Below are positions 12,961 to 23,660 of a DNA stretch of 64,000 nt, in pieces. Position numbers and translations under genes: made by a program. Source of the DNA: Alnus glutinosa (lineage: Eukaryota > Streptophyta > Magnoliopsida > Fagales > Betulaceae); NCBI RefSeq assembly GCF_958979055.1, contig NC_084886.1:13626654-13690653 (forward strand). The letters run 5' to 3'. Within the stretch, counting starts at the first letter, position 1, and every line of letters starts with the position of its first letter. The notes beneath the pieces were generated by a model. It saw nothing but the letters and a program-made list of their open reading frames with translations. It did not search any database and was not told the DNA's origin.

Positions 12961-14400
12961 GATCTGTTTCCATAGAGCATAAATAGTCCCAGGTCCTTTC
13001 CAAGCAAGATCTAAGATTTAACCTCAAAGCACCTGGTCCTAGATAAAGGACAAGCTGCCTCATCTGCCCCCTAACCGCCATACTTCCATCCCACACTGTT
13101 TGTGGCATTTGATACCAAAAAAAAAAAAAAAACCATTATGTTTTTCTTTTCAATTTACTGATAATCAGTGTGGTTTGAAAGTGTGCCCAAGTGCATTTAA
13201 AGCACAAAGTGCCAAAAGACAAGCGCGCGTTACCCCTAAAGCTAAATGCATGTAGTTAAGCACACGCAAAACACAAAAAACACACTTTTTCATGAAGCAC
13301 CAATCACTTAAAAGGGAACTTTTTTAATTTTTATGAAAAAAATATGCGGTTCAATTAAAATAATGATTAGATTTAAAACCAATTATAATTTACTATTGAT
13401 TAGTTATACCAAAACTATTCTTTCATTTAATACACTATACACAAGTATCTTCCTTTACATATCTAGATATGGTAAACAAAGTCCAGAAGAAGAAAACACC
13501 GAAAACAAAATGACATGCAATTTAAAACAGTGCATTAATTTTATTTCCTCTTTGTCTCACCCAAAAAGTAGAGCATTGATTCGGTTTTTTCTTTAAATTG
13601 TTTAGTAGTTTAGCAATTTAATTGTACTAATTAGTTTGCAGTTAAATATTGTACTAATCATTATTTAACAACTTAATTTATAAGGCAAGATGGTCTGAAA
13701 AATAAAGATCTCGCATGGTACTATGCTTATCTAGTAGATCCAAAGAACCAAATGAGTTTGTATTTCAAAAATGTCTGTTTTACTTCAATCTGGTGCGCAC
13801 TTGCACTTTGCTGTGTCCAACTAGACTCACTCCATAAGGTTTTTGTGCTCAAATGAAGCCTAGTGCTTTTGACAATGCTGCCGATGGTGACAAACAGACT
13901 ATTAATCACTATGTAAGCAGCTGACCAATCAAGAGCTTGTGTACTCGCAAGTAAATAATTAGAGACACAAGCTAAGCAACCTTGAGGTACCTCATCATCA
14001 AACCCTTTACTAACTTCTTTGGTTGTCAACAGTGTTGGAATTATATGTTATAAAACACAGCATAAGAATACAGGAAAAAGCATCAAGAGAGCATGGCATG
14101 GAATCATGCATAACAAAGAAAAAACAAGAGAAGCGTACTCACATAGGGTATTCAGCCAAGAAACAACTGACTTGTTTCTATTGCTCTTTCTAACAAAACA
14201 TGGATAGAGACCTCTAAACCTTCTCCCCAATATCTGATTAAAAGACCACAAGTGTAGGCTCTAAAGACTGTGTGCATCGAATGCCTACACAAGCTCCCTA
14301 TTTACAGGCACATGTAACCTAATGGAAATAGGATTAAGAAAACCCTAGCCCCCAATATATACGGCCACTAGGGTTAGTGTGCTTCTGTCATTAGGTCAAA
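12961..14400. other. unassigned AT-rich intergenic DNA
   Basis: I see no supported gene. A 100-codon minus-strand frame (13727-14029) matches nothing I know. The stretch from about 14230 to 14400 (CTCCCTATTTACAGGCACA, then AAAACCCTAGCCCC) resembles LTR-type sequence, but I could not place ends. Confidence 0.3.
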
Positions 14401-14408
14401 TAATTAGG

Positions 14409-14457
14409 TTTTTTTTTTTTTTTTTTGGGGTGGGGGGGGGGGGGGGGGGGGGGGGGG
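14409..14457. repeat. T18-G4-T-G26 homopolymer tract
   Basis: Eighteen T, four G, one T and twenty-six G in a row. A G run of this length can form G-quadruplex DNA and is also a classic place for sequencing-length error, so the exact count is uncertain. Confidence 0.85.
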
Positions 14458-14582
14458 CGTGGTAGAGGAAAAACTAAAACTAGCTCCAATAGGCTTAGAA
14501 CACATGTCATCTCATAGCTTGTCCTAGGTTACTATTAATTACAATCAAGTCCACTAAATAATTGTTATTGCACTATAGTATT

Positions 14583-15440
14583 TGTTTTTTTTTTTTTTTT
14601 TTTGATAAGTAAGCATAGAAATTTTATAAAAGATGTAGGTGCCCCTGAACATACAGGGAGTATAAAAAAGGACACAAAAACAGAAAAGACAAAAAATACA
14701 AGAGAAACAAGAAGAAAAAACACCCACAAAGACCCAACCCCAACAGAAAACCCAAACACCCCAACATTACTTCACAACAAGAGCCCTCTTGCTTTCGCCC
14801 CGAGTAGAACCAAGACTCCTAGCATCATAATTGATATTGGACTCAAGGTTAGGTATTTCTCTATTTCCTTTAAACTTAGGAGTAAAGACTGGGACCTCAA
14901 GACTCTGTCTCTCAACCACTTGAGCCATGACATCCAAAAAAACCCTTTACGTTTCCCTCAAAGGAGATCCCTATGGCTTGGAGGCACAACATAGCGTCGA
15001 AACTTGCCCCGGAAGAACCTACAGCCTCTTCAGAAACACCTCCCCTCGAAGATTCTCCCACCTCAAGAGGCGGGGAAGAATGGCTGAGCGAAAGAAGGAA
15101 CCTACGCTGACAAAAGCTGACCGGAGGCTCCCTAACTGCCACGGACTCCAAAGGAGGCGGTGATCAACACCAAAGACTCAGCTATCAAAGACTTATTCAA
15201 GTGCGCATCCTTTCGCTTTCAGGAATACCACATCACCGACTTAGACTTCGAAGAATAGATAGGCGCCCCAAACTTCAACATCACGAGAAGCGAGAGACGA
15301 AGCCAATCACCCTACTCTACCACCCCTGAGGAAACACCAGGAAAGTTCCCGAGTTGGAGAACTTTCGCCTGACCTGGAGAAGCTTGCTGCGAAGAACTGT
15401 CACGGACAACATCTAGAGCCAGGGCAAGCGAACCAAGGCT
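14583..15440 (-). mobile_element. L1-type LINE remnants (3' end plus older debris)
   Basis: From 14583 the plus strand shows a T run, GATAAGTAAGCATAG, then GGTGCCCCTGAACATACAGG. In reverse this is the typical 3' end of a plant L1 LINE, ending ...CTTACTTATC plus poly(A). The next ~700 bp (GC-richer, no intact frame) resembles the variable linker region of such LINEs. It may be one or two truncated copies. A similar 3' end is at 18080-18250. Confidence 0.55.
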
Positions 15441-16328
15441 CTAGCTCATCATCTTATATTTTTCATTTGACCCTTCCATGAAATAGTCCGTAGTCGAATT
15501 AAAGTCATAAAATAACTATCATTTTAATTCACTACCTCTTGATCCTTGAGTATCCAATTTAATCCTTTGATTATTTTTGTACTTGTGAAATCTCATTTCA
15601 CATTGTACAGATAGTTTTAGTAACTCTTACTAAAACACTCAAGCCCGAGATTAAGAATAATCAATTCCATTAAATTTATGTCAATGGGATATTTCATATC
15701 ACTTTGATTAAATCAAAAGATTAGGGATTCCATCTTAAGGAGTAGTGTTTCCACAATGCTACATGTGATCATCCAACACACTGAGATTTTGACCATGAAA
15801 AATCTCACTTCTAAATGTATCAAAGTGACATCCACTTCATATTTGAGTTTACATTCCTCTCATTATTGAAAGTCAATGCTATAAGTAGTTGTGAGTTCAA
15901 GTTGTTCTTTTGACAGCAGTTATAAAAGAATAACAACTCACGTGGTTCGTTTAGTGCATTGTATCCGCACCAACATATCAATCAGAAGTCTCTACTTCAC
16001 ATGATCAAGATAGATCATCATGATTGATATATTATAATCTTATCAACTAGAATGCCTAATTCCATTACTGACTATGAATTATAAGTTTTTAAGTTACAAG
16101 ATGTATGGTTTAAGATCTTTTGTGTGATATTCTCATGAACACACTTTAAATCATATTCAATATAACTTATGGACTTACATGCATATGATAAATAATAATC
16201 AATAGATACATACATGTAAATAATAATATCCCCAATGTTCTTGAAATAAATCAGCAAATAAACAACTTTATTTAATCAAACTAAAATGTCATACAAAGTA
16301 ATTGGACTTTAAGGCATAAACCCTAACA
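15441..16328 (-). mobile_element. Copia-type LTR fossil (solo or partial)
   Basis: Read on the minus strand it begins TGTTAGGGTTTATGCCTTAA, a start common among plant Copia LTRs, and runs for nearly 0.9 kb of AT-rich, non-coding sequence. No internal coding part lies beside it. The right boundary (16328) is clear from the TGTTA start; the left is approximate and merges with LINE debris. Old. Confidence 0.6.
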
Positions 16329-18079
16329 AACAAAAGCTTGGCAAATGCATCCAATGATTCAACCAAGAAATCATATAGATCACCTTGTAAGTTGTTTCTA
16401 AGAATTAAGAAGCCAGCAAACTTCGCATTGAACCAACAGTTACAGACACAAGGTATTGAATAATAAGCTACACCCGCATTTAAGCCCTAAACCTACTACT
16501 TTGGGACCTGGGACTTCGCAGTAAATTCTTGGAATTTCAATAAATTGAAAGTTCCACATTTAGTTAGAGCATGTATTATAACATTTTCCACTTGCAACCA
16601 GAACATAAATGGTGATTATCTCCACGCACTCCATTCATCAGTATCCATTCATCTAGAAAAGCAAAAGAATTAGCTTCCACCCATGCATAGGCAATTTATT
16701 TGCTTTATCTCATAAGGCTGATAGGACCATAAATACAGTGTTATCAAAGATAAAATCCATTTCATTGGCCTAAAAAACTGGAAAAAAAAAATGGTGGTAC
16801 TCCCTTTATAGGAAAAAGAAGCTCGTAAAATTGCTTAAGCATATGAACAAAAGGGTGCATATTGTGAGTTTCTTATTTTTCAAGACGTCAATTAGTAAAG
16901 AACTCTTCTTATCACATTGCCTTCATTGTTATCTTGATGTTTTATGGGCCTTTTTCTACCGCTTGAGATGTTTGTAGAAATAAGGTCAATAGAGCCCAAT
17001 TAAAGGTATGTTACTATTATACACTTTGGCATAAAGGAAGTTAGGAGGATAGGGGAAAGAGTCATTCGGAACTCTTGATGGAGGTAGATAGAAGGAATGT
17101 AGCAAAATGAATCACTAGGTAGAAAGAGGACATTTTTGAACTTCTGCTTATTTGCTTAAGACATAATTAAGATATCTGTCTCCTTGGTCAGGTAAAATCT
17201 TTTTAGTATATAAAATTTAGTGAAAGGCGAAAATGGAAATGCAACTCTAGGAAACAGGACAATACAAAGCAACCCTAAAATAAAGTGAAAAAGTAATAAA
17301 AAATAAATGACTAAAGTTTAAAACTCAAAAGATCCAAAAGGTTGAGAAGATAATGAAAAGCAATTTGACGCCATGTACTTGTGGGCTAAAAAAATCTTTG
17401 GGGTAGGCACATATGAAAGCCAGTTCTTTGTTTAAGAAGGGTGCTTCAACTTTGAAAGATTCCCTTGGAAGGAACCTCCCCCACCCTCCCCTCCCCACTG
17501 ATTTGCTTGTTTTCTGGTTTTCATCTGAATTGATGTTTGAGTTTGTTTTGTTCTTATGGAGAAAATTTCTCTTCATCTCTTTTCTTAGTAATTTCATAAT
17601 CCCATAAAAAAACTAAAACAGAAACTTCTGATATCTCTTTTCTTCCAGTCTCGACTCATCATTAAAGCCCCTTGGTTTGGATTCTGCTGGTGAACTGTTA
17701 TGAGCCTAATAAATCCACCTGGTATCTAGGCTCATAACATGAACGAACTCCAAAGCCATTAAAAACAAAAGTACATTTGACTTCAAAATTTGAGCATTTA
17801 TCGCAGTCTTGTACGTTAAAGGACCGAAGATTTACAGATTCAAGCCCCAATAAAAATAACCAAATTTCACATGTTTATGATTTTATCTGATCGTTATTGT
17901 CAATACCTGACTTCCTCTTTTGGGTTAAACATGGGAATTCAAAGTGGTTCTAGATTTCCCTGGGCCAATACACCGAAGGTGCATCTATTTAACCATTAAA
18001 CTCACAGAAAAAAACATGAACTCCAAGAGAAAACAGCAATTTTCTTAAAATTTGTACCAGTATTAAAATACCCATTAAA
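16329..18079. other. unassigned spacer with one exon-like remnant
   Basis: Directly beside the Copia LTR, 16329-16397 on the minus strand is an open 23-codon piece preceded by an acceptor-like TTCTTAATTCTTAG. I cannot link it to any protein. The rest is AT-rich; the 90-codon (17325-17597, -) and 64-codon (17413-17607, +) frames look like chance. Confidence 0.3.
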
Positions 18080-18250
18080 ATCTTTTTTTTTTTTTTTTTT
18101 TTTAAGTAAGAGTAATATTATTAAAAAAACGCAATGCGTAGTTAAGAACACAAAGAGTATAGAAGAGAAGCGTTTAAAAAGAACAGGAAAATCATTAAAG
18201 CTAATCACTAATGGAGCTAGGAACGAGAACAAAAAAAAATAAAAATAATA
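18080..18250 (-). mobile_element. L1-type LINE 3' end
   Basis: The plus strand shows a T23 run, AAGTAAGAGTAATATTATTA, then an AAAACGCAATGCG block and AGAGTATAGAAGAG. Reversed, this parallels the 3' end at 14583 (poly(A) tail, then the 'GTATACT...GCGC...' signature). It is a very short 5'-truncated copy, just downstream of the 66-aa gene. Confidence 0.5.
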
Positions 18251-18448
18251 ATAATGAGCTCCTCAATCGGCCTTTCTTTGCCCTCATAATTTCTATCATT
18301 TCGTTACCTACCCATTAAAATCTTTCTGCAACACTCCTTATCAAATCCCATTATTAGCAAAACTTAAACCTCAACAAACAACAAAAACATAAAACAAAAT
18401 TGAAGCCTACGATATAAAAAATTAGAGTTTCTGGGTTTCTAAAAGACC

Positions 18449-18745
18449 TCACTTCTTCACGTCCGGTTCCATAGCCACTGCCCTCTGCTCCCCCGCCGCC
18501 TCCTTTGGATGCGATGACTGCTCTGTCCCTCCACTTGATAAAGGCGAAGAAGAAGAAGAACACCATCTTTTTGATGATTGCGGAAGCCCTGAAATGACAT
18601 TACAATTAGCAAAAACCCAGAAAATGTTTCTCTTAAAAACACAAACCTTATGTACGATAACAGTTCTCAAGGAGTAGGTTTTACCTATCTTGCGCAAATG
18701 AAGCCGAAGGCCTGGTTTTGGAAGAAGGAGACGAGAGAGCGCCAT
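18449..18745 (-). CDS. small protein with mitochondrial-type N terminus, 2 exons, 66 aa
   Basis: Exons on the minus strand: 18685-18745 and 18588-18449. They join across a 96-bp GT-AG intron in frame (201 nt with stop). The protein starts MALSRLLLPKPGLRLHLRKI: no acidic residues, several Arg/Lys and Leu, the amphipathic make-up of a mitochondrial presequence. A Ser-rich run, then a hydrophilic Glu/Lys tail ending VKK, follows. A CT-rich leader precedes the ATG. I do not recognise the family; mitochondrial location is inferred. The alternative is an unspliced 98-codon frame with a retained intron (18449-18745), which is less likely because the short splice has good signals. No further exon was found downstream. 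Confidence 0.6.
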   Translation of the reverse strand: MALSRLLLPKPGLRLHLRKIGKTYSLRTVIVHKVCVFKRNIFWVFANCNVISGLPQSSKRWCSSSSSPLSSGGTEQSSHPKEAAGEQRAVAMEPDVKK

Positions 18746-19560
18746 AGTTCTTTGGACCTTGTGGAAGTAGAGAGAGAGAGTGAGGCAGACAATTAAGGGG
18801 TTTTAGAGAGGTTTTAGGACATGATTTTTTTTTACTTCCAGCTTTTTTTTTGCTTTTTTACGTTTTTTTTTTTGCTTTTTTTTGGGTAAGGTTTTGGTTT
18901 GGGGATCGGGGATCCTAAAGAAAATGACACAAAATAATTTTTTAAAAAATAAAAAATAAAAATAATTATATGTGTATTTCTATTTATAAGACCCAACAAA
19001 TTCCTTTTTATAAGACCCATGTTCCTTACGAAGACTTAAAGAAAATTAAAAAAATAAAATAAAATAAAATCCTTAAGAAGAACCGATCCCGAATGAGAAA
19101 TGGTTCATTTTCTTTCATGGTCTTTTTCCAATTTTCATATTTTTCAAAATTATCATTAAAATTGTGAGATTTATGTGCATGATTTACATGGCCTTATAGA
19201 TTTAATAGTAATTTTAAAAAGTTAGAGTTTCAGAAAAAGACCGGGAGAAGATGTATATCACACCTTATCCCGAATAATTACTAAAAATAATTACCTTATT
19301 TCTTCTTATTTCAAGTCACTTCAACACTCACTAAGCTCTTGCATGATCGTCTGAAATCTGAATATAATTGCCATGTCCATGTTTGAAGCATGATATATGC
19401 CTATCAAAGAAAGGTTAATAGTTGACTCATGCAGTTTGTGTTCTAGTTTTGTAGTCGGTTCCAATTAAGAATTTGTGAAAGAAATACCATCAAGGCCTTT
19501 CAATTTAGAGACCCATATAATATACTATTTTACCTCTTTTTAAGGATACTTTGTTTTGCT
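18746..19560. other. 5' flank of the 66-aa gene, AT-rich
   Basis: A (GA)n leader tract (about 18768-18782) lies just upstream of the gene. T-rich and A-rich runs follow. Nothing else is recognised. Confidence 0.4.
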
Positions 19561-19564
19561 TTAA

Positions 19565-19770
19565 GGACGCATAGGGTTGTAATCAAACCGAGTCGAGCCA
19601 AGTTTTGCATTTTTGAACTCAGTTTGACTAAATAACATGAGTGTTCAAGTTTAAGCTGAGCTTTGAACCTCTTTTGAACTCGGCTCGATAAATCTTTTGC
19701 CAAGGTTGAGCTTGGTTGAACTCGATAGGATTTCCGAGCCGAGCCCATATCGAGTATTCAATCAACTCGA
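19565..19770. repeat. dispersed CGAGT/TTCAAGCTT-rich repeat, copy 3
   Basis: It begins GGTTGTAATCAAACCGAGTC and ends CAACTCGAGCTCG. Inside are degenerate GAGCT, AACTCGG and TTGAAC words. It is the best-preserved of the three copies (see 1276 and 5575). Ends and superfamily are not determined. Confidence 0.45.
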
Positions 19771-20029
19771 GCTCGAAATTTTTTTAAAAAATAAAAATAA
19801 AAAAAATTCTCGATTGATAAAATAAAATAAAATTCAAGTTAATAAAATAAAAATCTAAATGAACAAAAATACCAAATCTTATTATTGAAAATTATTCTAC
19901 AAACTACATGTGTTCAAAATAAAGAACAACATTCTTGCCAATGGGATTATCACTTTACATTAAACATTTTCAAGTTGTCAACATCAATAAAATTTATGTA
20001 AACAACAAATTACAAATACAATTAAATTA

Positions 20030-20830
20030 CCAAACCACCTGCAATGGATGTTAACTCCAAAGCCACCGTAATAATAGGAAGTTTCAATATATCATGTGCC
20101 ACTCTTAACACTTGTCCCAACAGCACTGGCGGCGGAACAACTACTATAAGAACTTTCATGAGCATTTTCATGTTCACTTTGTTCTACAGCAGTTGTATTG
20201 TATATGGTCCTTCACATACTTATCATACAACTCATGCATAACTTTAAGGACAAATTCAATATCCCTAGTGGCATATCAATTATAGGAAAACAAAACCGTA
20301 TCAATACCATTTCGAACCTTAGATCCTAACGTACAGTACTATATATAGCTATCGTCATTATCAAATTACATTCACCCTAATACTTCTCAAATTTATGATT
20401 CATTCTTAGTGTCATTGCTTTTATGAACTCATTCTTATTCTTAGACTTCTTAATTAACTAATACATATTTTATTCTCCATACCTCGGGAATAAATAAATT
20501 AATAGTTGAATAGTCATTTCTTGATACTATATTCGTCACCTCTAAGACCGGACACACATTCTCCACTTTCACCCAATCTTCAACAATCAACACCCAATGG
20601 AAACTTAGATCTTTATCTTCAACTTAGGAAACACTTCTCTAAACTTTAATATAGTCGCCAATATTAGGTAAATGTTATTCCATTGAATGGGAACAGTCAA
20701 AAACAGTTTGTTTGAAGACAACTGCAATTTTTTTTTTTTGCAATATCACTAAATTGCCTCATCCTCCTCGATGATATCATCAAGTATTGTATACCTTCTT
20801 TAACATAATCAATATTAATCTCTCAGCAAA
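20030..20830 (-). mobile_element. hAT (Ac/ricesleeper-like) transposase fragment
   Basis: Minus-strand frames carry successive pieces of a hAT transposase: RMRQFSDIAK, then WNNIYLILATILKFREVFP, then EDWVKVENVCPVLEV, SRNDYSTINLFIPEVWRI, and NEFIKAMTL with HKFEKYWGECNL. This order matches the central and C-terminal part of plant hAT transposases (RWNSTY, WVPS-EDW, FLPEVWRI, KYW). Several frame changes and stops break it. It is the same family as the fragment at 27285-29270, in the opposite orientation. No TIRs found. Confidence 0.8.
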
Positions 20831-21286
20831 TCGCAAAGTGGAATAGGATTTTAGGATTCATCAAGGTCACAAGTGTTCAAAACGACTTGAAAAATGAGTT
20901 GAAAAGGTCGAAGTCTTCGCATGTGGTTTTGATTTTATTTGCATTTATTGCGTTGAAATATCGAGACAATGGGGTTAAGAGCATTTAATACTTATAAAGA
21001 TAAGGGGTATAACATGAACAATTTGGCAAAACTAGCACGTACAACGCTTGTGAGGGACCTCTTTTAGGATTTAACAGTCAATTTTAAAGGTGAGGTGTCA
21101 TTACAAACTTTTAAACTTTGATATATTAAATTGAAATTTTTTAAAGTTCAAGGAAGTGATTGCAAATACGATGAAAGATTAGGAGATTAAATGAAGTTTA
21201 TGCTATATATAACTATAGTATAAATATATAATATGTAGCATATTATGTAATATAGTATGTAACTATAATATGTAGCATATTGGGGA
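20831..21286. other. AT-rich spacer, possibly more hAT debris
   Basis: Minus-strand frames may continue the N-terminal part of the hAT fragment, but I could not align them. (TA)-rich words occur near 21210-21280. Confidence 0.35.
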
Positions 21287-21900
21287 AAAAAATTGCAAAA
21301 TTAGTTTATATAGTTGGCATAATTTACAAATTGTTCATTATTGTATCAAATTGAATTCAGAAGTTTCTGGGTATGCCAAAAAACAATTTAGTCAATAAAG
21401 TCAAATTCTATTAAAACATTTGATAGATTCCGTTAAGCGTCATGTTAGTATCAATAAAAAAAAATGACACGTGTCACTATTAATAATTTTTTTTTAAAAA
21501 AAATATTAAAAATATAAAACTTAAAAATTATGTTAAAAAAAATGGAAGTGATGGCTGGCAGCCACCCGGCCCCCATGGGCTTGGGGTGGCCGCGCGCCAT
21601 CCCCAACTTTATCTAAGGCTGGCCTGCAGGCCACCCCCAAAGGGACCGGTAGCCACCCCTTTCATTTTTTTTTTAAAATAATTTTTTAAGTTTTATATAG
21701 TTAACATATTTATATTTTTTTTTATTAATAGTGATACATATTATCTTTTTATTAGTGCTGATGTGGCACCTAACAGAATTTATCAAATGTTTTAACGAAA
21801 TTTGATTACATTGACTAAATTATTCTATTGACATATCTCAAAGACTTCTTAATTCACTTTAATATTACATCAAGCAAATTAATTCACAATTATTCTTTTA
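21287..21900. repeat. foldback MITE, family B, copy 1
   Basis: Long imperfect inverted arms: the left GTCAAATTCTATTAAAACAT (about 21399) pairs with the right ATGTTTTAACGAAATTTGAT (about 21788), with 'CAATTTAGTCAAT' and its complement outside. The centre (about 21550-21660) is GC-rich, with GGTGGC and GCCACC words. Half of a second copy is at 58718-59060. It is a non-autonomous DNA element; the ends are approximate because the outer arms are more diverged. Confidence 0.65.
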
Positions 21901-22740
21901 TTCCCAATTATTCATTTTTATTTTTTTAGTCAAAACCCGCGTGGAAGTTGGTATAACAGCATGTACTATTTCTACAACATTTAATTCTGATATTGTCAAC
22001 TTATTATATATATATATATATTCGACAATATCACAAATTTTTATATATATATTAAATTTGTGATATTGTTGAAAGCATTTTTCTGACAGGGACCTAAAAC
22101 TATATTCCCACTTTGGAAGTACAAGTCTTCTCTGGAGTCATGCATACGATACGATACGACTTTTTACGAGTTAAACTCTCAAGAAAATTGTTTTTTCGTG
22201 ATGAGATATATGTAGATTAATTTTAATATAATTTATTTAATTAAATGAATTAAATCTTTCAATTTTAATTTATTAATTTCACGTAAGATTCAAGTCAGAT
22301 TCGCACGTGCCACAAAATGCCATGGAAAACAAAATGCTACTGAATTTCATTTCCCTTAATTAATGGGATAATTTAAACTCCTTAAAATGATTTCATCCAC
22401 TTTACTCGCGGGAAGTTAATAGTGATGGCCCAAAACCAACTTGGCATCCACTGTCCCCTGCAGTGGCTTAAATTTGAAGGTTGTAAAGCCATAAAGCCAT
22501 AAACCAATATTTGCTAACTCCACAATTCTAATTATTCTCTTCACCTAGCTCACCAAAACTCTATCTATGAACTTGATTGCTCGAATTCTTACTTTAGCAA
22601 AACAACCCAAGAAACTTTTCAACTAAGAAAAATAAAAATAATAAATTACAGGTTTCTTTTTGTAGGATTGAATTCTTTGACCAACAATGACTATCAATAT
22701 TTTGCAAATCTTAACCACCAATATATTTTTCCGTTTACAT
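21901..22740. other. AT-rich spacer with a perfect-type hairpin
   Basis: 18-bp arms at 22023-22040 and 22054-22071 pair with one mismatch (ACAATATCACAAATTT / AAATTTGTGATATTGT) around a TA-rich loop. Nothing else is recognised. Confidence 0.45.
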
Positions 22741-23070
22741 GAATTTTTTAATTACATCTATGTCCTTTTGGATGGCATAGATGCAATTTTTGAATCAAAA
22801 AAATTACATTTATGCCATTCCAGGAGAACACTAAGAGAACACCAGAAGATGCTCTAGCATTCCTCATTGCATAGAGAAATACTAGAGTATCTTCTGGTGT
22901 TCTCCTAGTGTTCTCCTGGCATGGCATAGATGTAATTTTTTAATTACATCTATGTCCTTTTGGATGGCATAGATGCAATTTTTGAATCAAAAAAATTACA
23001 TTTATGCCATTCCAGGAGAACACTAAGAGAACACCAGAAGATGATCTAGCATTCCTCTATTGCATAGGAT
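22741..23070. repeat. duplicated foldback repeat (direct copies around an inverted copy)
   Basis: A block of about 130 bp (AATTACATCTATGTCCTTTT through GGAGAACACTAAGAGAACAC) at about 22745-22875 is repeated almost exactly at about 22938-23068. Between them lies a partial inverted copy (ATCTTCTGGTGTTCTCC ... ATGGCATAGATGTAATT). The structure fits a MITE-like foldback that was partly duplicated in tandem. Confidence 0.7.
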
Positions 23071-23144
23071 GTTCCATAAAAAAATAGAACAGAAAAACGA
23101 TTCAGTTTTTACGATTTAGTTTAAAATTGTATTTTTTAATTACG

Positions 23145-23400
23145 AAATCGCAATCCCAAAAGATTTAGTCAGTATATCTACCAAACTCAAATGCATGTTT
23201 TTCTCTTATCCTCCACGTTAACAATTCAAAAGGAATCGATCAGCCTGTGATTTGAAAAAATAATTTTTTACGTTTTCAAATCGTAATTTTTTAAAAAGTA
23301 ATTTTCAAATTACACTTTCTATTTCGAAATACAATCCCAAAAGATTTAGTGGATATATCTACCCAACAGAAATGCAGGTTTTTCTCTTATCCTCTGTAGC
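23145..23400. repeat. pair of ~66-bp direct repeats
   Basis: CAATCCCAAAAGATTTAGT plus about 45 following bases (ending TTTTTCTCTTATCCTC) occurs at about 23152-23215 and again at about 23333-23395, with roughly 10% differences. The repeats lie directly upstream of the first PP2C-like gene. Confidence 0.6.
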
Positions 23401-23660
23401 AATATCTACCTTAACAGAAAGCTGAGAACCTGACCGTTACGTGTTTATTTTTCTGCCATTTGGACTTCTTATTTGACTTGAAAGTTCAAACAGCTCCAAC
23501 TTACCAAACAAAATTCAACTTGAGGGGAGACTTTGTCGGCCTCCATCTCTCGTTTATTCTCTATTCTGCAAACTGCAAGGATTGCCGCTCTCTCGTGATT
23601 ATCTTCTAGAACTGCAGTATATTCGTCAAGGGGTACTCTGATCACTTTTCAAGGACAGAT
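23401..23660 (+). promoter_or_regulatory. promoter and leader of PP2C-like copy 1
   Basis: TTAACAGAAA then CTGACCGTTAC (to 23440) recurs at the same distance (about 230 bp) before the ATG of copy 2. The reverse complement GTAACGG contains the AACGG core of MSA/MYB3R-type sites. The leader also shares CTCTCGTGATTATCTTCTAG with copy 2. Function is inferred. Confidence 0.5.

Noticed and set aside
17325-17607. 90- and 64-codon frames on opposite strands
   Set aside because: They overlap each other, show no homology or splice context.
22741-23400. CRISPR-like array
   Set aside because: Two-copy repeats of 66-130 bp in a plant genome, partly inverted; a foldback duplication.
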